64,000 nucleotides of DNA from CBDFKF01 sp965248765 (lineage in GTDB: Bacteria > Pseudomonadota > Alphaproteobacteria > VGEJ01), in the NCBI GenBank assembly GCA_965248765.1, contig CBDFKF010000004.1, forward strand, positions 1,364,001-1,428,000, given 5' to 3'. Position numbers and translations under genes: made by a program. Numbering within the stretch: position 1 is the stretch's first letter; each line of letters opens with the position of its first letter. Below, piece after piece: positions 8,262 through 17,567 of the stretch. Below the pieces are notes generated by a model. It ran no database searches. It was not told the origin of the DNA and saw nothing but the letters and a program-made list of their open reading frames with translations.

Positions 8262-9026
8262 TCAGCTATCGGCGCTGTTTCTGCGGGCGCGGCTCTGGCT
8301 GAGGCGGTAGCTGTCGCCGTTCATCTCGAGGATGTTGACGTGATGGGTGAGGCGGTCGAGCAGCGCCCCGGTCAGGCGCTCGGAGCCGAAGGTCCCGGTC
8401 CATTCGTCGAAGGGGAGGTTGGAGGTGATGAGCGTGGCGCCCCGCTCGTAGCGCTGCGAGATCAGCTCGAACAGAAGCTCGGCGCCGGTCTTGCTCAGCG
8501 GCACGAAGCCCAACTCGTCGATGATCAGCAGCGTGCAGGCGACCATCTGCTTCTGGAGCCGCAGGAGGCGGCGCTCGTCGCGGGCTTCCATCAACTCGTG
8601 CACGAGCGCGGCGGCCGTGGTGAAGCCCGTAGAGAGGCCCCTCTGGCAGGCGGCCAGTCCGAGGCCCAGGGCGACATGGGTCTTGCCCGTGCCGCTCGGG
8701 CCCAGGGCGATGACGTTCTCGCGCCGCTCGATCCACTCGCAGCGCGCCAACTCCAGCACCTGCGCCTTGTTCAGCGCGGGGATGGCCTTGAAGTCGAAGC
8801 TGTCGAGGCTCTTGGCGACCGGGAACTTCGCCGCCTTGATGCGCCGCTCGACCGTGCGCCGTTCGCGATCGATCAGTTCCAGCTCCACCAGCCGGGCCAG
8901 GAACTGAACATGATCCAGGCCCTCGGCCGCGCATTGGCGCGCCACTTTCTCGTATTCCCGCAGGAAGGTCGGCAGCTTCAGGGTCTTGAGGTGGTGTGCC
9001 AGCAGGATGTGGGGCCTGTCCGTCAT
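8262..9026 (-). CDS. istB: IS21-family helper ATPase IstB
   Basis: A 254-residue AAA+ ATPase, the regulator of the IS21 transposase. It has an N-terminal helical region (LKTLKLPTFLREYEKVARQC), Walker A GPSGTGKTH (about residue 108), Walker B LLIIDELGF, sensor region LITSNLPFDEW and arginine-finger region GALLDRLTHHV. The frame is open upstream to 9338, but the ATG at 9026 opens the typical IstB N-terminus and overlaps the end of istA by a few bases, as usual in this family. Confidence 0.93.
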   Translation of the reverse strand: MTDRPHILLAHHLKTLKLPTFLREYEKVARQCAAEGLDHVQFLARLVELELIDRERRTVERRIKAAKFPVAKSLDSFDFKAIPALNKAQVLELARCEWIERRENVIALGPSGTGKTHVALGLGLAACQRGLSTGFTTAAALVHELMEARDERRLLRLQKQMVACTLLIIDELGFVPLSKTGAELLFELISQRYERGATLITSNLPFDEWTGTFGSERLTGALLDRLTHHVNILEMNGDSYRLSQSRARRNSADS

Positions 9027-10219
9027 GCCGCGTCCTCCGACAGCAGGCACATGTAGCTGGCGGCCGAGGTCCTGCCGACAGTGGCCTTCGGCAGATACGG
9101 GTAGACGTCGAGGTCGAGCTTCGGCGGGCGCTTCTCGACCCGGCACAGCACCAGATGCTTGACCGCGTCGAAGCCGATGGCGCCCAGGCGCAGGGCGTCC
9201 TTCACGGCGCCGTGGAGATCCTCCAGCCCGAAGCTCTCCAGCAGCCGCAGGACCTGCACATACTCCCGCCGCCCCGCCCGGCCCGAGCGCGCCTCCATCA
9301 GGCGGCGCAGGGTCTGGAACGCGGGCGGCAGGTCCCATCCGGCGAGCGGCGCCGCCTGATCCAGCGCGCCGATCTTCTGCTCGATCAGGGGCAGATAGTG
9401 GATCGGCTCGAAGATCGTGTCCTCACGCTCATAGGACCGGGGATGGCGGGCAATGACCTCTCCGCCGCAGCCGATCACCACCCGGTCGACGTAACCGCGC
9501 ACCCAGACGTCGCGATGGCCATAGGCCACCGGCACCGAGTAGTCGTTGGTCTCGTAACGGACCAGAGACTGCGAGCTGACCTGTCCGGGAGCCTGGGCGC
9601 AGGCCTCGAAGGGCGCCGCCGGCGGCGCGGACATGGCCTCCAGATCCCGCACCAGGCGCTCCCCGATGGTCTCTCGGTGCCCGCGCAGGATATCGTCCTG
9701 GCGGCGGCGGCACTGCTCCTCGAGCCGCAGATTGAACGCTTCCCAGCCGGCAAAGCGCGGCAGCGGCACCATGAAGTTGCGCCGGGCAAAGCCCACCAGA
9801 CCCTCCACCGCGCCCTTGTCGTTCCCCTTGCCCGGGCGCCCGTAACGATCGCGCACGAGGTAATGCGACAGGAACCCGCCGAAGAGCCGCGCCCGCCTGC
9901 GCGTCCCGTCCGCCAGAATGCGCGACACCAGGCAGCGGTCGTTGTCGTAGAGAACCGATTGCGGAACCCCGCCGAAGAAGGCGAAGGCATGCACATGCCC
10001 GTCGATCCACGCCTCTGCCGTCGCCGCAGGGTAGGCCCGCACATAGCAGGCGTCGCTGTGCGGCAGATCGAAGACGAAGAAGTGCGCCTTGCGCGCCACA
10101 CCCCCGATCACCGCACGCGCCTCGCCGAAGTCCGCCTGCCCATGGCCGGGTGGATGGATCAGCGGCACGAACATCTCCCGCCGCCGGCGGTGATGTTCGC
10201 GCACATAGTCCTTCACGAT

Positions 10220-11882
10220 CCAGACCGTGTGAAAACTCTGGGTGGCGGGGGATTCCGTCCGACTCATGGCGATGTTAGGGTCCGCCATGAGACACATTCC
10301 TGGCGTTGACCGCTCTCAGGTTCTGCTTCTGCCGGAAGCAGTGGACGATTACGTGGACCGGGATAACCCGGTCCGTTTCATCGACGCCTTCGTGGATGGT
10401 TTGGACCTGGCGGCCGCTGGTTTCGAGCGCGCCGCGCCGAAGGCGATAGGTCGTCCCGGCTACGATCCGGCGGACCTGCTGAAGCTCTACATATACGGCT
10501 ATCTCAATCGGGTACGTTCGAGCCGCCGGCTGGAGGCTGAGAGCAAGCGTAATCTCGAAGTGATCTGGCTATTGCGGCATTTGTCGCCGGACTTCAAGAC
10601 GATCGCCGATTTCCGGCGGATCAATCGGGCGGCCTTCCGACAGGTGTTTCGGGAGTTCGTGAGGCTATGCCGCGAACTGGAGCTGTTCGGACGCGAGCTG
10701 GTGGCGGTTGACGGTACACGGATCAAGGCAGTGAACAGCCGGAAGCGGAACTTCACCAAAGCGAAGCTGGCGAAGGCGTTGGCCGAGAGCGACGAGAGGT
10801 TGTCGCGTTATCTCGACCGGCTCGACGAGGCCGACGGGCAAGACGAGGGCGGCACCGGCGGCGGCGAGGTGGAGCATATCCAGGAGAAGATCGCTGCGAT
10901 CCAAGGGCGGCGTGAGCGGTTTGAGGAACATCGAGACGCGCTGGCTGCGAGTGGCGAGGACCAGCTCTCTTTGACGGATCCGGACAGCCGGGCGATGTAC
11001 GCCGAGACCCGGGTCGGTGTCGGCTACAACATTCAGATCGCCGTGGACGCCAAGCACAAACTGATCGCCGAGCAGCAGGTCCATAACAAGGTCAGCGATC
11101 TCGGTCTATTGGCCGAGACGGCGGTGGTGGCCCGTCGGAACCTGGCCGTCGATCGGATCGACGCGGTCGCCGACGCGGGCTACTTCAAGATCGAGGATAT
11201 CGAGGCCTGCGAGAATGCCGGCGTCGTGCCGCATGTGCCCAAGCCCTAGCGCGGATCCACGGTGAGCCAGGGGCTCTTTCCCAAGGAACGCTTCCGCTAT
11301 GACGGCGGCGAGGACATTTACATCTGCCCCGACGGCCAACGCCTGGCGCTACACAGCAAGCGCAAGCGCCGCGATCTCATCTTCGCCAGTTACGCCAATC
11401 GCGCCGCGTGCAAGGAGTGCCAACTCAAGTCGAAGTGTACGAAAAGCGCCTTCCGTCGGGTCCTGCGCTATGTCGACGAAGCAATCCTGGAGCGCATGGC
11501 AGAACGATTGGCGGCCCGCCCGGAGCTGCTCGATGCGCGCCGTGAAAGCGTCGAGCATCCCTTCGGCTCAATCAAACAATGGATGGGCCAGGGTGCCTTC
11601 CTGACCCGGCGGCTGGAGAACGTGCGCGGCGAGTTCAGCATCACGGCGCTGGCTTACAACGTCCGCCGCGCGATCTCGCTGGTAGGTGTTCCCGCCTTGA
11701 TCGCCGCCGCGAGGGCATGAGACGGGAATCAGGCCAAAATCGAGCGCCGCACATCGATCCACGGAGGCCTGGAGCCCCTTCCACAGGGCTACCGGCGCCA
11801 AACCGCCAGATTACGTGGGATCGCCGCAAATCATGGTTACCTAAACCTCCATCCCCGCCACCCAGAGTTTTCACACGGTCTG
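10220..11882 (+). mobile_element. IS1182-type insertion sequence inside istA
   Basis: The ends are inverted repeats of at least 20 bp (CAGACCGTGTGAAAACTCTGG at the left, its complement at the right). The sequence GAT flanks both sides, consistent with a 3-bp target duplication, and removing the element restores istA. It carries one transposase gene in the opposite direction to istA, interrupted by a nonsense codon. Confidence 0.85.
10287..11720 (+). pseudogene. IS1182-family transposase with in-frame amber codon
   Basis: Residues from the ATG at 10287 match IS1182/IS5-type transposases: DUF772 region RPGYDPADLLKLYIYGYLNR, VAVDGTRIKAVNSRKRN with the first Asp, and VDAVADAGYFKIEDIEACE-like second Asp region. 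The frame is broken by TAG at 11247-11249 in VPKP-stop-RGSTVSQG, where a Gln is expected. After it the same frame continues with a zinc-binding CKECQLKSKC and the C-terminal SVEHPFGSIKQWMGQG that holds the last catalytic Glu. A single C-to-T change would explain the stop. Confidence 0.88.
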
Positions 11883-12545
11883 GATGGTGTAGCCGCCGGT
11901 GAACCCGTACTCGTCGCGCAGCCGGTCGAAGATACGCTTGGCCGTGTGGCGCTGCTTGCGGGGCTGGTCGGGATCGTCCTTCAGCCACTGGTCGATGATC
12001 TCGCTGAACCCGTCCAGCTTCGGGCGCCGAACCGGTGCCGTCCGCCGATAGCCCGGAGGCACCGAAAAGCACAGCATCTTCTTCACGCTCTCGCGCGAAA
12101 TCCCGAAATGACGCGCCGCCGCACGCTCGCTCATCCCGTCCCGGCAGGCGAGACGGACCTTCCGATAAAGTTCCACGGTATGCATGCCCCCGCCCTCCCC
12201 GTCGCCGCGAAGGGCTCAAGTGGCAGAGTTTTGCTCCGCCCGCAGCGAGACAATCCCGCCGCTACCGTGGACTAATTTCGCACCGCCGTTCCCACGCCGC
12301 TTCCGTGAAATGGATCGTATCCAGGCAGGCCCTATTGGAGCAAAGCCGCGCTCCAAAATCTCAGGATCGAACAGTGGAAATCGCCCCGATGTCCACACAT
12401 CTTGAAGAACTCACACGTGGGCAGGGCCAGACATTCTCCCGTGCGCGAATAAGCTACGATGACGAAACCCGGCAAAGCCAGGTTCGATATTCATCCGCTA
12501 CCGACCACATCGCTGCGCCGGGTTGACGGCAAACGGTGGCTTCGT

Positions 12546-12590
12546 GCAGTCCTTGGGCCGTATGCTCTGAGCATACGGCCCAAGGACTGC
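12546..12590. repeat. Perfect 22-bp inverted repeat with 1-base centre
   Basis: GCAGTCCTTGGGCCGTATGC plus TC is followed by one T and then its exact complement. Extruded, it would form a hairpin or cruciform of 22 bp. There is no run of T after it, so it does not look like a terminator. It lies 52 bases from the left end of the IS256 copy and after the right end of IS21. A small ATG frame (12459-12611) crosses it. Confidence 0.8.
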
Positions 12591-12641
12591 CCAATGAATT
12601 CAATGGGATGAACCGTATTTCAAAGAGCATACGCCCGACCC

Positions 12642-14090
12642 AGATCGTGTCCCGGCGCGTGGTGTAAGAGCGTTGCGCTCTACGCGGCTCCCGGCGGGTA
12701 GGGCCGGGACGTTCAGGCTGCCACGGTGGGCAGCGTGATGGGGACACCATCGCTCAGCGGAGCGATTGATTCCAGCGTCATGTATCTCCTTGAGACGGCC
12801 CACTCGTCGTTCTGCTCGAGAAGGATGGCGCCGACGAGCCGTGCGATGGCGGCTTCGTTGGGAAAGATGCCGACGACGTTGGTGCGGCGCTTGACCTCGG
12901 CATGGAGCCGTTCGATCGGGTTTGTGGAGTGCAATTTCTGGCGGTGCTCCTTGGGGAAAGTCATGTAGGCGAGGACGTCGTGCTCGGCTTCGTCCATGAG
13001 AACTGCCAGCTTGGGCACCTTGGGCCTGAGCTGGTCGGCGACCTGACGCCACTGGGCCTTCGCGCTGTCGGCGTCCTCCTGGGCGAAGGCGGTGGCGACG
13101 AAGGCGGAGACGACGCGCCGGCCCTGGCGGCCGGCATGGGCCAGCAGGTTGCGGGCGAAGTGCACGCGGCATCTTTGCCAGGTGGCGCCGAGGATCCGGG
13201 TCGCGGCGGCCTTCAGACCCTTGTGGTCGTCGGAGATCAACAGCTTCACGCCACGCAGCCCGCGCCGGGCCAGCGAGCGCAGGAACTCGGTCCAGAAGGC
13301 CTCGGCCTCAGACGCGCCGATCGCCATGCCCAGGACCTCGCGGCGGCCCTGGTCGTTGACGGCCACAGCCACGGTCACCGCGACCGAGACGATGCGCCCG
13401 GCCTCGCGCACCTTCACATAGGTTGCGTCGAGCCACAGATAGGGCCAGTCGCCCTCCAGCGATCGATCGAGGAAGCCGTTGACCTTATCGTCGACCTCGC
13501 CGCACAGCCTGGAGACCTGGCTCTTGGAGACGCCCGACATGCCCATGGCCTGCACCAGGTCGTCGACCGAGCGGGTCGACACGCCCTGGATGTAGGCCTC
13601 CTGGATCACCGCAGCCAGCGCCTTCTCGGCCATCCGCCGCGGCTCCAGGAAGCCCGGGAAGTAGCTCCCCTTCCTCAGCTTCGGGATCTTCAGCTCCACC
13701 GTGCCGGCCCGCGTCTCCCAGGACCGGTCGCGGTAGCCGTTGCGATGGGTGATACGATCCGCCGAGCGCTCGCCGTGCCCGGCGCCGGTCAGGCCCTCGA
13801 CCTCCAGTGCCATCAGCCGCTCGGCCGTGAAGCCGATCATCTCGCGAAGCAGATCGGCATCGGAGCTCTTCTCCAAAAGCGCGCGCAGGGTCATCATGTC
13901 CTGGGTCATCGTGGTTCTCCTTCGGGTCAGGTTGGTTTGCACTAGCCCAACCCTAAACCGGAACCGCGATGGCCTCCGCTGTGGATAGCCGGCTTGCCTA
14001 CGCCAGACTCTCGGCGGTCGCTACGGCAAGCCGCCTACCCACAGCTAACAGAGGCTCCAACAACTCCTACACCACGTCCTGGGACACGAC
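12642..14090 (-). mobile_element. IS256-family insertion sequence, complete
   Basis: Imperfect inverted ends (TCGTGTCCCGGCGCGTGGTG at left, TCGTGTCCCAGGACGTGGTG read inward from the right) enclose one transposase gene. Both ends are flanked by the 8-bp duplication CCCGACCC (12634-12641 and 14091-14098), typical of IS256 transposition. A second, truncated copy in the opposite orientation lies at 29812-30631. Confidence 0.9.
12713..13909 (-). CDS. IS256-family (mutator-type) transposase
   Basis: About 398 residues from the ATG at 13909, chosen for its strong AAGGAG ribosome site; an upstream in-frame ATG at 13942 has none. It shows [20 protein letters not shown], the first catalytic Asp in [12 protein letters not shown], the second in [14 protein letters not shown], the CHxxFxRN-like [13 protein letters not shown] block and the C-terminal Glu region [15 protein letters not shown]. 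All catalytic parts are present, so the element may be active. Confidence 0.95.
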   Translation of the reverse strand: MTQDMMTLRALLEKSSDADLLREMIGFTAERLMALEVEGLTGAGHGERSADRITHRNGYRDRSWETRAGTVELKIPKLRKGSYFPGFLEPRRMAEKALAAVIQEAYIQGVSTRSVDDLVQAMGMSGVSKSQVSRLCGEVDDKVNGFLDRSLEGDWPYLWLDATYVKVREAGRIVSVAVTVAVAVNDQGRREVLGMAIGASEAEAFWTEFLRSLARRGLRGVKLLISDDHKGLKAAATRILGATWQRCRVHFARNLLAHAGRQGRRVVSAFVATAFAQEDADSAKAQWRQVADQLRPKVPKLAVLMDEAEHDVLAYMTFPKEHRQKLHSTNPIERLHAEVKRRTNVVGIFPNEAAIARLVGAILLEQNDEWAVSRRYMTLESIAPLSDGVPITLPTVAA

Positions 14091-14098
14091 CCCGACCC

Positions 14099-14394
14099 AT
14101 GATGCTCGAGGCTGACACTGGCGCTCAATGCGCAGCCGACAGACGACAATCGTGCGATGGCAATAGGGGCGCTGGAAGCGCGTGGGGTGTGAGAACTTAA
14201 TGCCGAACGGCGTAAAAGATGCCCGATGTCGCGAGGCGGAGATTCGGTGTTGTGTTCGGCGAGAATCGCGAGCCGAAGCCGTTGCGGCGATTGAGCAAGG
14301 GGCAGGGCCGCGGCGTCGGGTACGGCGGTTCCCTTCGTATGCCGTTTGTGGACGACGCGTGCACGCCGACTATCCGGCCGCTCGGCGGACGAAG
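14099..14394. other. Gap between IS256 and the RelE-UvrD gene
   Basis: About 296 bases with no supported gene. It would hold the 3' end of the defence operon transcript; no clear terminator hairpin is visible. The sequence left of the IS256 (12590-12633) must have been its direct continuation before insertion. Confidence 0.4.
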
Positions 14395-16473
14395 CTACTC
14401 GGTCATCCGCAGGTCTTCCAGGAACTCCGACGCCGGCTCGACACCCGTCACGAGAAGGTGGTCGCGAGCGCGTGTGCAAGCCACATAGAGAAGGTGCCGC
14501 TCGGTCTCGTAGGTGTCCGCAAGATCGGCTTCATCGGCGATGCTTTCGATTCTGGATTGCAACGGCAGGATCTCGTCGTCGCACGCCGCGACCGCAACGG
14601 CGCGGAACTCCAGCCCCTTGGCGAGATGCATCGTTCCAACCGCGACGCTGCCGGTTGCGGCCTCCGAGCGTTCGTCCAGTAGAGTCGCAAACATTTCGGC
14701 GGCGCGGACGGCCTTGATTGCCCGTTCCGTCTCCGCGTCGGACCGGACGAACACGCCGATCTCGTGCGGCTTGTATCCCTCGTTCTGCCGCGCCGCGAGC
14801 CACTCGGCAATGGCTGCGCATTCGTCATCCGGCGATTCAAGGATTCTGATGTGCGGCTCGGGTCCGTTGAACACCGAGACTGTGCCGTCTCGCCGATCGG
14901 CGATGCCATCGACGTCGGCGAGCTCGCTTGGAAGAAGTCGATCTGCCTGCCGACGAATCTGGTGGGAGGTCCGGTAGTTGATGCGCAAGGTGTGGGAGCG
15001 TCCACGCACGTCCACGCCCAGCGCCCGCCACGAGAACGGGGTCTGGAAGATTCGTTGACCCAGGTCGCCCGCGAAAAACAGACGGCCGGGCCGATCAGCG
15101 TCCAGCGCAGCAAGAAAGCGGAGCTCGGGCACGCCGATATCCTGAGCCTCATCGATGACGCAGAAGTCAAACGGCGAAGGTCGGCCCGCCGCGAAGTGCC
15201 GCTCCAAGCGACGGAGCAAGCCGGGCTCCGTGAAGCACTCCCGTTCGTCTAGGGCGGCACGCAGTTTGGAAAAGATCGACCACAATATGGCCCGCTGCGG
15301 TTCGGCCAAGCGGGTCTTGCGGCCAAGCCGTGCGACATCCCGGTAGTCCTCCCAGGCCTCAAGCTGCCAGGCATCAACCACTCTGTTCCATTCAGTCCAA
15401 AGGAAATGCGGGCTGAACTTATGTCCCTCCACTTCGGCAGCCGCCCGGGCAAGCAGCTCTCGAACTTGATCGTCGGCCGCCAGATTGGGCGAGCCGAAGT
15501 TCGCTTCGTAGAGGCGCTGGCAGATCCCGCCCATCGAGTGTACTTCGAGGCGTTCGCCAATGTTTGGTTGGTTGCCGATCAGGCGTCTCAGCTTGACTCG
15601 CAACGCGTTCGCGAGCGTTTCGGAGAAAGTGGCGAGGAGAACCCGAGCGTCTGGATGCGCCTGGGCGACGTGGACGGCCCGATGAAGTGCGACGATCGTC
15701 TTGCCGGTTCCGGCCGATCCCGAGACTCGGGCCGGGCCGCCGAAGTCGCGCTCAACGATCCGAAGCTGTGCCGGGTGAAGGAAGACGGTCCACTTCTCCC
15801 ACGGGTATTCGAGCGCGCGTTCCAGCTCTTCCGCCTTCGTCATGACGCGGAACCGGCGCTGCGCGTCCGGATGGGTGAACGGATCCGCGTCGGCGCCCGC
15901 TTGTAACGGCCGACTCGGAACGCCGCCCGTCGCAAGCTCCAACAACGCCTCGGCCGCCTCGGCCGGTAAATGATCGGTGAGGTCGAAGAGGGTGTCTTCG
16001 GTGGCCTGCTTTACGTCATCGAGCCATTCCGAAGGCACGCCGAATTGCAATAGCTCGTCGTCGCCGACTTGCGGGAACAGCAACGGCTTTTCCGGCTTGG
16101 ATGCCGCGGCCTCAACAGGCCGCTGCACCCTAATATCTTCGACCCTTTCCCGCACTTCGACGAGCTGGGCGGCGCCGGTCTTGGGGTGTCGCTCGATCTT
16201 GCGTCGCTCGGCCCAGCGGTAGGCGTCATCGTGATGATCCACGTAGCACAGAAGGAGGCTCGACGCGGTCCGATGAACGATCAGACGAATGTCCCGGTTC
16301 ACGCGAACCGACCAGAAGCTCGGATCCCGGGCATGATCGAGACGATGGAACTTCAGGCTCGGGTTCGCGGGGTCGAGCTGGAGGTCGAAAGCGGTGGTCT
16401 TGACCGCCTTCTGCTCCTGTCCTGTAAGCTTGGCGAGGCTGTTGGTAAAGGTGGCGGCGAGCCGAAATTCCAT
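14395..16473 (-). CDS. RelE-like domain fused to UvrD/Rep-type helicase
   Basis: A 692-residue fusion. Residues 1-95 look like a RelE/ParE-family toxin fold: FTNSLAKLTGQEQKAV, FHRLDHARDPSFWSVRVNRD, IRLIVHRTASSLLLCYVDHH. The rest is a superfamily 1A helicase: Walker A SGSAGTGKT (251-259), Walker B DFCVIDEAQD (441-445), GDLGQRIF, INYRTSHQIRR, GTMHLAKGLEFRAVAV and LLYVACTRARDHL. It is the last gene of the tightly packed defence run, 13 bases after the SIR2 gene. Fusing an mRNA-nuclease-like fold to a DNA motor suggests nucleic-acid sensing coupled to toxicity; that is inference. Confidence 0.88.
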   Translation of the reverse strand: MEFRLAATFTNSLAKLTGQEQKAVKTTAFDLQLDPANPSLKFHRLDHARDPSFWSVRVNRDIRLIVHRTASSLLLCYVDHHDDAYRWAERRKIERHPKTGAAQLVEVRERVEDIRVQRPVEAAASKPEKPLLFPQVGDDELLQFGVPSEWLDDVKQATEDTLFDLTDHLPAEAAEALLELATGGVPSRPLQAGADADPFTHPDAQRRFRVMTKAEELERALEYPWEKWTVFLHPAQLRIVERDFGGPARVSGSAGTGKTIVALHRAVHVAQAHPDARVLLATFSETLANALRVKLRRLIGNQPNIGERLEVHSMGGICQRLYEANFGSPNLAADDQVRELLARAAAEVEGHKFSPHFLWTEWNRVVDAWQLEAWEDYRDVARLGRKTRLAEPQRAILWSIFSKLRAALDERECFTEPGLLRRLERHFAAGRPSPFDFCVIDEAQDIGVPELRFLAALDADRPGRLFFAGDLGQRIFQTPFSWRALGVDVRGRSHTLRINYRTSHQIRRQADRLLPSELADVDGIADRRDGTVSVFNGPEPHIRILESPDDECAAIAEWLAARQNEGYKPHEIGVFVRSDAETERAIKAVRAAEMFATLLDERSEAATGSVAVGTMHLAKGLEFRAVAVAACDDEILPLQSRIESIADEADLADTYETERHLLYVACTRARDHLLVTGVEPASEFLEDLRMTE

Positions 16474-16486
16474 TGCAATCGTCCAG

Positions 16487-17554
16487 TCAATCTACGGAAT
16501 TTACGAACTCCGAAAAATCAGCGAAGTACACCCACCGTGCATCCCTAACATTTTTTCTCGACAATAACTGACGCCATTTGGTCATGATCGACGGATCTGG
16601 ATCGATAACGGTAACCGTTTCAAGCTTGTTATTCTTAAATTCTTTGAATAGGGATGCAGCAAGGGCATCAGTCGGGGGTAGGGAGTAGCCGCAAACGTAA
16701 AGCTCTCTGCACTCATGCAGATACTCACACGCTCTGGTCCAGAGGAATCTGAATAAACTGATGGAGGTAATTGGCTTCGCTTCGATGGGAGGAATAATGC
16801 ATGGAGAAATAGCGTCATCCGGTCCAGGACATCCTGTCTTTCTGAACCAGATGTCTTCAATGAAATATGGACTCTGTCCGTCCCAGTCCTGCGTGATGAT
16901 CTTTGAGAAGTCTCCGGATGGGCAATTCCAATTCACGGAACCGTGAAGCTTGAGTAGAAGCGGGAATTCCGAGCCGCCTAGTTCGACCTGTCCACTCTGC
17001 GACGGTTTTATCTGGGAAAAGTAGATGTCTTTATTGGAGAAATTCCTCGATAGGACGCAGTCGAGTACATCATCATAGTTGAACGTAATGATACGGTTTC
17101 TTGTTTCGTCGTTTGAAAAAAATTCTTCTACGAATTGATCGTAAACTCTAGGCGTTCCTTGCCGGGCTCTTCGAAGATAGAATGCAATAAGGTGAACAAT
17201 ATGATTCATGAATGTTTCGAATTCAATCGAGTTCCTCCGTCTTCGCGGGCGTATCGCGCTAGCAAATTTCATATTGGCTGATTGTGTTAAAACAGCCTCC
17301 TCTAAGCCAAGTCCAGAGAAATCGATATGGTCGCGCCAAGATCTTTTTATAGCCTCGACGGAATTATTTACCCATGCGCTTTGTCGGCTTTCCAACTTTG
17401 AGAGAACCCCTGTGAAGTGTTTGTCGAGCGGTGTTTGTTTTTGAGGAGGAAACTCGGACGTATAAGTGGCATTAGGGCGGGTGGCGGAAAACGATGCACC
17501 TGCGCCGAGAACGAATAGCTTATCTACGGGTAGTCGTCTCTGCTGCGTCCTCAT
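16487..17554 (-). CDS. SIR2-family protein, probable NAD-consuming defence effector
   Basis: 355 residues with the SIR2 motifs: FVLGAGASFS (residues 14-23, NAD loop), RIITFNYDDVLD (TFNYD 157-161), LLKLHGSVNW with His204 as likely catalytic residue, and YVCGYSLPPTD near 289. Bacterial SIR2 proteins of this type act as NADases in anti-phage systems such as Thoeris, DSR and SIR2-Argonaute. No second domain is evident, so a partner would have to sense infection. It lies 13 bases from the Mod gene and from the RelE-UvrD gene. GC is clearly lower than its neighbours, a sign of separate origin. Confidence 0.85.
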   Translation of the reverse strand: MRTQQRRLPVDKLFVLGAGASFSATRPNATYTSEFPPQKQTPLDKHFTGVLSKLESRQSAWVNNSVEAIKRSWRDHIDFSGLGLEEAVLTQSANMKFASAIRPRRRRNSIEFETFMNHIVHLIAFYLRRARQGTPRVYDQFVEEFFSNDETRNRIITFNYDDVLDCVLSRNFSNKDIYFSQIKPSQSGQVELGGSEFPLLLKLHGSVNWNCPSGDFSKIITQDWDGQSPYFIEDIWFRKTGCPGPDDAISPCIIPPIEAKPITSISLFRFLWTRACEYLHECRELYVCGYSLPPTDALAASLFKEFKNNKLETVTVIDPDPSIMTKWRQLLSRKNVRDARWVYFADFSEFVNSVD

Positions 17555-17567
17555 CCGTCACTTTCCC

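Larger units (their letters stand above)
9023..12185 (-). pseudogene. istA: IS21 transposase IstA, interrupted by an IS1182-type element
   Basis: The two halves of IstA flank a 1.66 kb insertion. The N-terminal part (11883-12185) has the helix-turn-helix (CRDGMSERAAARHFGISRE) and ends in GFTGGYTI. The C-terminal part (9023-10219) resumes with VKDYVREHHRRRREMFVPL and has the DDE-type core: HPPGHGQADFGEA, VLYDNDRCLV and KGNDKGAVEGLVGFARRNF. Joining them restores the continuous GGYTI-VKDYVR. The upstream piece now ends QTV and stop inside the inserted element. Without a continuous transposase the element is inactive. Confidence 0.9.
7995..12285 (-). mobile_element. IS21-family element, split by an IS1182-type insertion (ends approximate)
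   Basis: Contains istB and a broken istA on the minus strand. Near both ends is the inverted pair GGCGGCGCAAAAGACTGCC (left, about 8023) and GGCAGAGTTTTGCTCCGCCC (right, about 12222), fitting the inner terminal repeats of IS21. The outermost tips and the target duplication could not be fixed, so the limits are good only to some tens of bases. Because istA is interrupted, this copy should not transpose by itself. Confidence 0.7.

Noticed and set aside
9027..9338. N-terminal extension of istB
   Set aside because: The extra 104 residues are Arg/Pro/Gly-rich and lie inside istA; IstB proteins start at the ATG at 9026.
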